Assembly: GCF_036647415.1 (NCBI RefSeq)
Contig: NZ_JAVXKG010000011.1
Span: 23,604 to 87,603 of the forward strand
Length of the DNA stretch: 64,000 nucleotides
Reading direction: 5' to 3'
Source of the DNA: Empedobacter sp036647415
GTDB lineage: Bacteria; Bacteroidota; Bacteroidia; Flavobacteriales; Weeksellaceae
Below, one piece after another: positions 9,219 through 16,700 of the stretch; position 1 is the stretch's first letter; the number at the start of each line of letters is the position of its first letter. The notes beneath the pieces are model-generated. The model was not told where the DNA came from, did no database searches, and saw only the letters and a list, made by a program, of their open reading frames with translations. Both the position numbers and the translations under genes were made by a program.

Positions 9219-9505
9219 AGTGTTTTGAGGATTGAAATTCTATTAATTTTTTTATTTTAAGTTGAATATAGATAGATGAAAAATGTTTTCTCACAAATTC
9301 ACTTTGTTATAAACGAACTCCAATTCCGAAATACGAATTTCAGACAAATATACGTTCTCATTATCTTGCTTTTAACATCAAAGAGTATCTGCTATTAATT
9401 ATTGATGAAAGTAAGTGAACCCACGCGTTGTATATGTAATTTACATTTAGTGAGTGTTTATTACAAACCTCACCTTATGGGTGTACAATCACCCTCAAAA
9501 TTATA
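9219..9505 (-). repeat. Tandem guide-RNA unit, copy B
   Basis: This is the distal of two imperfect tandem copies downstream of the Cas12f-like gene. It shares with copy A the start ATAATTTTGAGGGTGATTG, the hairpin scaffold ending CATATACAAC, the post-guide block CTTTCAYCAATA...TAATAGCAG and the distal block AATAGAA...AAAACACT. The middle of each unit differs, as does the 14-15-nt block following ATACAAC. Confidence 0.7.
9407..9504 (-). ncRNA. Putative Cas12f-type guide RNA B
   Basis: Read on the minus strand, the scaffold folds as three hairpins: GGGTG/CACCC, GTGAGGTTT/AAACACTCAC and ATGTAA/TTACAT. It ends in ATACAAC, as Cas12f repeats end in ATGCAAC before the spacer. The next bases (9426 downward: GCGTGGTTCACTTA) differ from copy A, and the sequence then reconverges at CTTTCA. 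This is the layout of a fixed scaffold with a guide at its 3' side. Transcription and the exact ends are not shown by the sequence. Confidence 0.6.
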
Positions 9506-9867
9506 GTGTTTTAAGATTTGAATTTCTATTATTTACCCAATCAAGGTTAAACATAGACAAACAAAATTTTTATAATGTTCAAAATTCATTTATTTAAATT
9601 CATTTCCAAAGTTAACGTAGGAGTTGTAGCCAAGTTTTTTTTTAAAAATCTTCGAATTGTCTTTTTAAATAAAAAAATTCTAGATCACAGGACTACAAAA
9701 TATTTAACATACATTCTACTGTCACTATGTTGCCTTTATCCTGCCTTCATGTTGGGAGTATCCTGCTATTATATATTGGTGAAAGAACGATAAGTAAGCC
9801 GTTGTATATGTTGTTTACATTTAGTGAGTGTTCGTAATCAACCTCAATCACCCTCAAAAATTATAAT
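9506..9867 (-). repeat. Tandem guide-RNA unit, copy A
   Basis: The proximal copy starts directly at the stop codon of the Cas12f-like gene. It ends where copy B begins, with the shared block AATAGAAATTCAA...AAAACACT. It is about 75 bp longer than copy B in the non-conserved middle. A 72-codon frame on the plus strand within it (9575-9793) has no support as a gene. Confidence 0.7.
9781..9864 (-). ncRNA. Putative Cas12f-type guide RNA A
   Basis: The minus-strand scaffold begins a few bases after the dCas12f stop. It keeps the main stem (TGAGGTT/AACACTCA) and the ATGT/ACAT stem but lacks the first hairpin seen in copy B. It ends CATATACAAC. The guide-position block is GGCTTACTTATCGTT (9800 down to 9786), then CTTTCACC. 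Covariation in the stems between the two copies argues for a structured RNA. A CRISPR array is not present; each scaffold carries one guide. Confidence 0.65.
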
Positions 9868-10968
9868 TTATGCTATAATAAGCTCAATTCCTGCTTTGTC
9901 AGCTTTGTATTTTATTTTGGTCATCAGTTCATAATAACTCCAATTCCTCAGTACAAATTCTTCTTCTTTGGCTAGCTCCATCTTTTCTTCTTGATCCAAT
10001 AATATAAGTGTTCCTGCTTTATTATTGATACAAAAATCGATTAACCTTCTACTGTAAACATGTAATCGATTATGTACGTAATTACGTTCTAATTGACTCA
10101 TTTTTTCGAGAGCTTTTAGTTTTCTCGTTCTTCCTTTGCCCGATTTAGCATAGGTTACTCCTGCTTGCATTCGTTTACGAGACGCTTGTATCGCTAATCT
10201 TCTATATAAAAATTCTTCTTTGGTTCCGATGGAAAGTCTAGATTTACCTACTTTTACAACCAATGGATATTCTAATGATAAGGACACTTCTGCTATCCTT
10301 TCGGGTTGTAATTGATGGTTTTCTTTTACAATTTCTACAACAGCTAACCAAAATATTTTACCTTTTTCTATTTTTATTTGCGACGTACAAAGTTTAACTT
10401 CATCATTTATTACTTGTTCCAATAGTTTTTTGTTATCTGTAAAATCTCTTCCTAAATAGGTTTTGAATGGAAGTTGAAACAATCGAAAACAAAAACTTTT
10501 TTTCTCGGGATGATAAGATAATTTGCTAATGCCTTCTAATCCAAAAGGAAATGCCATATCCCGTTTGAAGTTTTTTAAAGAAGCTTCTCCTCTCCAATAT
10601 TCTTGATAATCTTTGTTAAAAGTACTCTGGAGTCTACTATTTAAACACGATAATATATTCATCGGAATTTCACCCTTAAAACGATCTGATATCACACGAT
10701 AAGTGGTATTTATTCGCGAACGTTGTAAAATTCCTGCTTCATCTTTCTTTTCATCAACCAACTTGTGTATAACCCCTTCTGAAAGATACAAAAACTCTTT
10801 CACCATCCCTTGTATATACAAATGAGAAACGATCAAATTAGCGGCTCTATAACACCTGTTTCTCCATTTATAAAGTATTTCCAAAACCTCTTGACGTTCT
10901 TCTTGGGTAGGTAAATCAACAATTAACTGTATTTTTCGAGTGAGTATTAAAGTAGATTTCTCCATCAT
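9868..10968 (-). CDS. Nuclease-dead Cas12f/TnpB-like RNA-guided DNA-binding protein (dCas12f)
   Basis: The N-terminal half matches Cas12f: KIQLIVDLPTQEERQEVLEI, then ILSCLNSRLQSTFNKDY with RGEASLKNFKRDMAFPF at about residues 105-143. The RuvC-like half starts with WLAVVEIVKENHQL. Where Cas12f has GVDLG, this protein has EVSLSLE, so the first catalytic Asp is Ser (near residue 229). The second motif reads TLILLDQEE, with Asp for the usual Glu. The protein ends at KADKAGIELIIA, exactly before the zinc ribbon and third RuvC Asp, so it cannot cleave DNA. It keeps the bridge-helix-like KLKALEKMSQLER and SRRLIDF segments. The start ATG overlaps the sigma-factor TGA by one base (TGATG), indicating translational coupling. 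Guide-like RNAs follow directly. A targeting subunit for the sigma factor is the best reading. Confidence 0.85.
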   Translation of the reverse strand: MMEKSTLILTRKIQLIVDLPTQEERQEVLEILYKWRNRCYRAANLIVSHLYIQGMVKEFLYLSEGVIHKLVDEKKDEAGILQRSRINTTYRVISDRFKGEIPMNILSCLNSRLQSTFNKDYQEYWRGEASLKNFKRDMAFPFGLEGISKLSYHPEKKSFCFRLFQLPFKTYLGRDFTDNKKLLEQVINDEVKLCTSQIKIEKGKIFWLAVVEIVKENHQLQPERIAEVSLSLEYPLVVKVGKSRLSIGTKEEFLYRRLAIQASRKRMQAGVTYAKSGKGRTRKLKALEKMSQLERNYVHNRLHVYSRRLIDFCINNKAGTLILLDQEEKMELAKEEEFVLRNWSYYELMTKIKYKADKAGIELIIA

Positions 10969-11750
10969 CAATAGTTTAGGGATTGAACTTTATTTTGTTG
11001 AGTAAATTTATAGGCGACTATAAACTCATTGTGTACTTCTTTTTGAGACAGTTCTAATTCTTCTGCGATGTTTGCAAAAGATTGTTTATGCTCGCATCGA
11101 AGTTGTAAAATCAACGATTGTGTTTTTGTCATCTTTTCTTGCTTCTCTTCTGTAGAGACTGTTTTGGTTTTAATAATTAACTTATCTTGATGACTTAAAA
11201 TCTTCTTAAGATCTTCAATAGCACTTTTAATTTCATTACTTGTTTCGGTGATTCCTCTTCCCATTACATGAGCAATCGCTTTATACTGAAATCCATGTTT
11301 TAAACAGAGTTCTATCAAATGTTTTCTTTCAGTACTTAATAAGGGTAATACTTTTATAATTTGATCAAAATAGTGCTGTTGCCTTTCTTGTTCGTTCAGA
11401 TTTTCTATTACATCAGCGGGATCATATCCAGCTAAATAACTTTGATAATTCTCATAGTTCTCTAATGAATTCACAGTTCTAAAAAACTTATTCTTCGGTT
11501 TAGCATAATGAGAATAGCAACTGTATTTCATTACAAATCTCAAAAAGAAAAAGATATGATCAGAGGACTCTATCTTCTCTCGATATTCCCAAAGTTTCAG
11601 AAACACATCTTGTAACAAACACTCCACTACAAATTCATCCTTAATTATTTGTTTACCAAACCAAAAGATTCGTTTATTATATCTGATATAAATACGTTCC
11701 AAAGCAGTAGAATTACCTTTTTTTAATAATTCAAATTCTTTTTCTAGCAT
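10968..11750 (-). CDS. ECF sigma factor with C-terminal extension, partner of dCas12f
   Basis: This is a 260-residue sigma-70 family ECF factor. Region 2 is at about residues 8-80 (ALERIYIRYNKRIFWFGKQI, CLLQDVFLKLWEYREKI) and region 4 at about 125-187 (LSTERKHLIELCLKHGFQYKAIAHVM). Usual ECF factors are near 180-200 residues. This one adds about 65 residues with a second helix-turn-helix-like segment (ILQLRCEHKQSFANIAEELELSQKEVHNEF), which could be the Cas12f contact. No anti-sigma or TonB-receptor gene is adjacent, unlike ordinary Bacteroidota FecI systems. It is the first gene of a two-gene operon. By analogy with described dCas12f-sigmaE pairs, it would initiate transcription where the guide places it. 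Confidence 0.85.
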   Translation of the reverse strand: MLEKEFELLKKGNSTALERIYIRYNKRIFWFGKQIIKDEFVVECLLQDVFLKLWEYREKIESSDHIFFFLRFVMKYSCYSHYAKPKNKFFRTVNSLENYENYQSYLAGYDPADVIENLNEQERQQHYFDQIIKVLPLLSTERKHLIELCLKHGFQYKAIAHVMGRGITETSNEIKSAIEDLKKILSHQDKLIIKTKTVSTEEKQEKMTKTQSLILQLRCEHKQSFANIAEELELSQKEVHNEFIVAYKFTQQNKVQSLNY

Positions 11751-12449
11751 AATAATGGGTTTTACTATAATAGTTTTGATTTATTGTAAGTTTTTAGGTT
11801 TTCACAACTTAAAATGAATCTTAGTCATTTCAACTATACTTATTGCTTACAACTTAAAGTAGGTAGTAGCCCCAATAAATTTGGAAAATGTCAATAAAGG
11901 TTTTACTTTTAATGTGCGAATAAAAAAGATAAAACAAATGCTGTCAAAGTCTCAATACTGAGGCTGCGATAGAGAGCGTGTAAAGAAAGGATAGCCCTTT
12001 GCTTTACGATCCGTGTTTTAAAAATGTTATAAAAACGGAGTATTGTTCTTTAAAAGAATTAGTAATACCAACAGACTTTGTCTGGCGGTTTTTTACGGAG
12101 GAATGGAAATTGTTTCGTTCTCATTTTGTGCTGGGTTTTATGGAACGATGTCTTCTCTATAGAGTTGAAGTCTACACTAAATAATAAGGACGAACTTCAA
12201 AGCTTTTGAAAGTGGCACCGCAAAGAGCCATCCATAAGAGTATTATGGTTCCGAAAAAGTCTAACATGAAGTCCGCCCTATTAGATATATTACAAAAATA
12301 GTAAAATCTAATAGAAATTGGCGAACCCATATCAACTCATTCGGATTTTTGCGGTTTTCTTTCATGAGTGACATCATTTAAAGAAATACTAAAATTAGTA
12401 AATCAATTTGTCGCTATTTTATTTTAACTGAAACAAATATAAATAAAGT
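11751..12449. other. Leader and intergenic region of the sigma-dCas12f operon
   Basis: About 700 bp without a supported gene; the 61-codon frame at 11999-12184 has no family signature. On the minus strand, upstream of the sigma gene, TTTAAGTTGT occurs twice about 37 bp apart (roughly 11812 and 11855), a possible operator. A small hairpin CTCA-ATAC-TGAG lies near 11953. The region may hold the operon promoter, but I see no clear TAnnTTTG box. Confidence 0.35.
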
Positions 12450-12485
12450 TTGTGTATAACACAAACTATTTTATCTATAATTTTT

Positions 12486-12872
12486 ATGCCTAAAAAAAAG
12501 AATCTAAATAGAATAAAGAGTATTACAAGTGAAAAGGGTATTTCATCTCGCTTATTGTCACTATGGGTAAATGTTGATTATACAACTGTTAGTCAATGGA
12601 ATTCTAATAATTATCAACCAAGTAGTGATAAATTAAACAAAATTGGAGAATTACTTCAAGTAGATAATCGAGAACTATTAGAGCCTCAAAATAGAATCGA
12701 TACAGGATTTGCAAAAGCATTACAAAAAGAACTTGAAAGACTACATAAAGAAGAAAATATGCCTTATGAAGTTATAAAAAAAGATTCTTCAACAGGTAAA
12801 GCAATTAGTGTTAATAATCCAAAGATCATAAATGCTTTAAAAGATTTTGCAAAAATATATAAAGAAGCTTAA
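12486..12872 (+). CDS. XRE-family helix-turn-helix regulator
   Basis: From the ATG at 12486 the protein is about 128 residues. The N-terminal HTH is readable as NLNRIKSITSEKGISSRLLSLWVNVDYTTVSQWNSNNYQPSSDKLNKIGELL (about 5-58). The C-terminal part (AKALQKELERLHKEENMPYEVI) is helical and unassigned. The frame opens 12 codons earlier, but the ATG at MPKKKN gives a normal HTH start. It lies divergent from the sigma operon and is separated by a terminator from the defence-like pair, either of which it might regulate. Such small Cro/C-type regulators are common in defence islands. Confidence 0.7.
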   Translation: MPKKKNLNRIKSITSEKGISSRLLSLWVNVDYTTVSQWNSNNYQPSSDKLNKIGELLQVDNRELLEPQNRIDTGFAKALQKELERLHKEENMPYEVIKKDSSTGKAISVNNPKIINALKDFAKIYKEA

Positions 12873-12910
12873 TCAATTTTTATAATATATATACATTAAA
12901 TTAAAATATA

Positions 12911-12936
12911 AAAACACCTTTAATAAGGTGTTTTTG
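12911..12936. terminator. Bidirectional rho-independent terminator
   Basis: AAAACACC and GGTGTTTT form an 8-bp stem with an 8-nt loop, flanked by an A run on the left and a T run on the right. It separates the XRE gene from the convergent TOPRIM gene. The 13-kb side is otherwise AT-rich and empty. Confidence 0.8.
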
Positions 12937-13046
12937 TAGTTCCTCTTGGTATAAGTCTACTTTTTATAATTAATTAATTAAATTATAGTTATTTGTTAAT
13001 TTAATTGCTTTTTTGGAATCAAAAACTACATCCATCAAAATAAAAT

Positions 13047-13712
13047 CTACACTAATTCATTTTCTTTAATTAATTCTAATTTTTCATTTAAAAAATTTTT
13101 AAATCTAAAAAGTGAGTCATTTTCTTCTACATTTAAATTCCAATACTCCTCTTCGTTGTATCTTACTAAAGAAGGTATACTATTCTTTTGACAATAATGT
13201 AGATATATTGAAATTTTAGCTTTATCACCAAATTCAAGCAAATTATGTTCTCCTCTCAAACTATCTAAACAACTAAAATGAGAGTCCATACAATTTATAA
13301 TTGGTAATTTTGATTTAGGTATCATATTTTTTTGAACATCTTCTAAATAACCATCATTTTCATGATTTGGCCAAAGAAAATACTCAAAAGTTAATTCTTT
13401 TTTTAAATCATCCAATTTCTGACAACAACTTTGAAAACCATTATTACCATTTCCAATATTTTTATAATCTGCATCAAAAACAACAATATTTACACCACCT
13501 TTCTCCGTATTATCTATAAATTGTTCTTTATAAATCTGTTTTCTAATTTTTGAGCAACCATCTATAGATATTATTTCAATTTCAGCATTATGAACTCTTA
13601 TTTTATCATTTTTTTTATTGTAATCTCTTTGAAAAATAATATCAAAATGATATTCAATGAAATCAGCAATAAAAATTTGATCTCCAATACCTTCACAGAA
13701 TATTTTTTTCAT
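13047..13712 (-). CDS. TOPRIM-domain protein (DUF3226/DUF4435-like), defence effector candidate
   Basis: The 221-residue protein begins with MKKIFCEGIGDQIFIADF, the acidic first strand of a TOPRIM fold (Glu7, Asp11). It has the second motif NIVVFDADYKNIGN near residues 76-88. The remaining half resembles DUF3226/DUF4435 proteins, which act as nuclease-like effectors or sensors beside ATPases (for example AriB in PARIS). It starts 2 bp after the stop of the giant helicase-ATPase gene, so the two are co-translated. The function is inferred: the ATPase would hold or release this TOPRIM subunit on phage sensing. Confidence 0.7.
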   Translation of the reverse strand: MKKIFCEGIGDQIFIADFIEYHFDIIFQRDYNKKNDKIRVHNAEIEIISIDGCSKIRKQIYKEQFIDNTEKGGVNIVVFDADYKNIGNGNNGFQSCCQKLDDLKKELTFEYFLWPNHENDGYLEDVQKNMIPKSKLPIINCMDSHFSCLDSLRGEHNLLEFGDKAKISIYLHYCQKNSIPSLVRYNEEEYWNLNVEENDSLFRFKNFLNEKLELIKENELV

Positions 13713-13714
13713 AA

Positions 13715-16700
13715 TTAACCTCGTATTTCAATATTATCTTCAATTGCTAGATTAAAATTATTAAAATCGTATGTAACTGATTTTAATCTATTTGTTCTTG
13801 AAATTTTTATAACTCTTGCCTTTTCTCTAACGTTGTCAATATTTTTTAAAGCTTCAACTAAATATTCTAAACATTCAATATTATGAGTTGTAGAAATTAT
13901 TTGTGTATTATCTTTTAAAGCTACTTCTATAATTATTTCCCAAAACTTTTGAAATCTACTAAAATGAATTCCTGAATCTATCTCATCTATTAAAATAGTT
14001 TTACCTTTATGTATAGTTAACAACATTAGTATTCTAAATAGTTTATTCGCACCATCACCAAAACTGTATAAAGGTTTATCAATATCTTCATTAATGATCC
14101 TAATTCTAATTTCACCATTACTATTTAAATAAACATCTTCAATATCATTGATAAATAGTGAAAGATTTTGTTTGAAAATGTTTTCAAGTCTAGCTTCTTT
14201 TATATACTTATCAAAAGCCTTCCCTAAATCATTACCATAACCTTTTCCGAAAGAATATAATGGAGAATTTAAAGTATTCACTAACTCTAATTGAGAATTG
14301 TATTTTTTCTCTTTAGAAAATTTATAAAGATTATATCCAGTGATAAAGTTTTCAGTCTTCTTTATATTTAAAATTATTTTATGAACGCACTTACCTTTAA
14401 AAAAGGTAATTAATGGATTGCTATCTGAGTTATATGTGTAGAACGTATTAAGGAAATCACTATTTACATTAAAAATATAATCATCCCTTTCTGAATCAGT
14501 AATTCTATCAGGTATTAATTTAGATCTTTCAATATAAGAATGCAATAAACGATTATATGTTTCAGACTCATTTTCATTAATTAAAAACATTTCTAAAGCT
14601 GTAGTCTTTCCTATATTATTGTCACCTACAATTAAATTAAATTGACCTAAATCCCTAATTTCTAGATTGTTAAATTGTTTAAAGTTTTCAACCTTGATTT
14701 CCGTTAAAATATTATTACTATTTGCATCTTCTTCTATTGTAAAAGGTGAGTAAGGATAATTCTTTAATTCACATAAAATTTTATATTCTATATTTAGATT
14801 ATCTAAGTTATTCTCATTTAATTCTAAAAATAATTTTTTCCATAGAAATAATGCTTTATTGTAAATAATATTATCAAAACAATCTTCACACAATAAATAG
14901 TAATAAAAAGATAATAATTCTAAATCTCTTTTTTCATTTTTAAAATCATTTTCAATAAGTTTTAAGGTAGAATCCTCTATAGTTTCTTCACAATATAATT
15001 GACTTACTACGATATAAATATTAAAATATAAATCGTTATATTCTAATTCTTCTAAATCATTGTCTCTATAATAATCTAAAATTTGTTGTGCAATATCATT
15101 CTCATTAATAAAACTTTCAAACCCTTTATTTTTAATAAAATCACCATAAATAATTTTACCTAGATTAACTATATAATCTTCGTGTTTCCTCTTTCTTTTT
15201 GATAACTCAGCTCTAGAAAAATAATAATATGGGTTATCAATATTAAAATTTGAATTTAAATTAATAACCTGGCTATAAAGTTTTTTGTCATAAAATACAC
15301 TATCTAAATTTTTTATATCATCTAAAATAACATCACTCTTAAATTGATCGATTAAAATCTGAAATGACCTTACAACTATATCATTATCAAAATTGTTCTT
15401 TATGTTAAAAATAAATAGATTAATTAATGTTTTTTTATTAATTGACTTATCTTTAATCTCATATAATTCTCTTTGATATTTTTCAATAATTTCTAAATCA
15501 TTTTCATCAAATAAATTTTGCTTTTCAATAATTACATAGGATATGCAATCAATTAATCTTTTAAAATTATTTTTTAAGTGTTTATATTCTAATATTTCGT
15601 TATATTCATTTGAATTCCATAAAGACATCAATCCTCTCTTCTTAGCTGAATCATCATTTGCTAATTCTTTATTAAAGAAATACTCTGATGCTTTAGAATA
15701 ATTTTCACTAATTTCTTCAATAATTCCTAAACAATAATAATATTCTTTTAAATTATCTATTTTGTAAAAATGATTTGAAGCAATCCTTAAAATAGGAATA
15801 TTTTTATTCAAATCACCAATTTCTTTTTGTTGAATAGCATCTTCTTCAACTATGTATTCTTTACTTTGAATAATTGAATTACTATTTGAAATAATATAAT
15901 CATCAAATGAAGCATTTATAGGGTCATTATTTTCTTTATCAATATATATAGAATAATTATTTATTAGAGAAGACCAAAAAACCTCTTTACTTTTTAAAGA
16001 ATCTATAATTATTAATTCATCTCTTGATCTTGTTACTGAAACATATAACTTATTAAAGAAAAACTTTTCTTCATATAAACCCAAATTAGAATCAATTGTA
16101 TAATCACCAAAACCAAAAATTACTACTTCTGAGAAATCTAATCCTTTAGCATCAATAGGTGAAATAATATTTTTAAATTTTTTTAAAATAGGATATTTAA
16201 GAATATATTCTTCTATTTCATTATTGTTTACGGGAACAATAATCGTTTTATATTCAACTTTGTTAATTATTTCAGTTGAATTTTGAAATTCATCAATATC
16301 AACAAAAACAACTAAATTCTGATTTTGATAAGAGTCATTTCTTTTTGACTTTTGTAAATTAGAAATTTCCTCATTTAATTTCACTTTACGCCAAGTTTGA
16401 ATGATATTTGCTAAATCAACAATCGCCTTAGAGGATCTATAATTATATTTTGGAGTGAATACTAAATCTGAAGAATCTAATTTAAATCCTACTTTTGGAT
16501 CTGTCAAACTTTTATAAATCATTGAGGTTAAAACTTGTGATTTAAAACCTGTAGGATTTACAGTTTGTAAGGCATCACCAGCAAATACAATCGGATATTG
16601 AACTACATTTTCAAGATTGTAATCATTATATAAGGAAATAGAATTAATAAACTCTAATTCAACCTTAGTAAAATCTTGTGCCTCATCACAAAAGATGACT

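Noticed and set aside
9407..9426. Search by eye for targets of the two guide blocks within the window
   Set aside because: The best matches elsewhere were 8-9 bases (for example near 4826 and 20448), no better than chance in AT-rich DNA, and not upstream of sensible genes.
9575..9793. 72-codon plus-strand frame between the guide units
   Set aside because: It lies antisense inside the tandem guide unit, partly covers the guide block, and has no family signature or conserved counterpart in copy B.
9219..9868. Classical CRISPR array
   Set aside because: There are only two long imperfect copies about 370 bp apart, with no regular short repeat-spacer pattern and no Cas1/Cas2; single-guide RNA units fit better.
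9868..10968. Active TnpB transposon nuclease (IS605/IS607 type)
   Set aside because: The RuvC residues are lost, no TnpA or transposon ends are seen, and the gene is coupled to a sigma factor.
11999..12184. 61-codon frame upstream of the XRE gene
   Set aside because: No start context, domain or conservation signal; composition resembles random frame in non-coding DNA.
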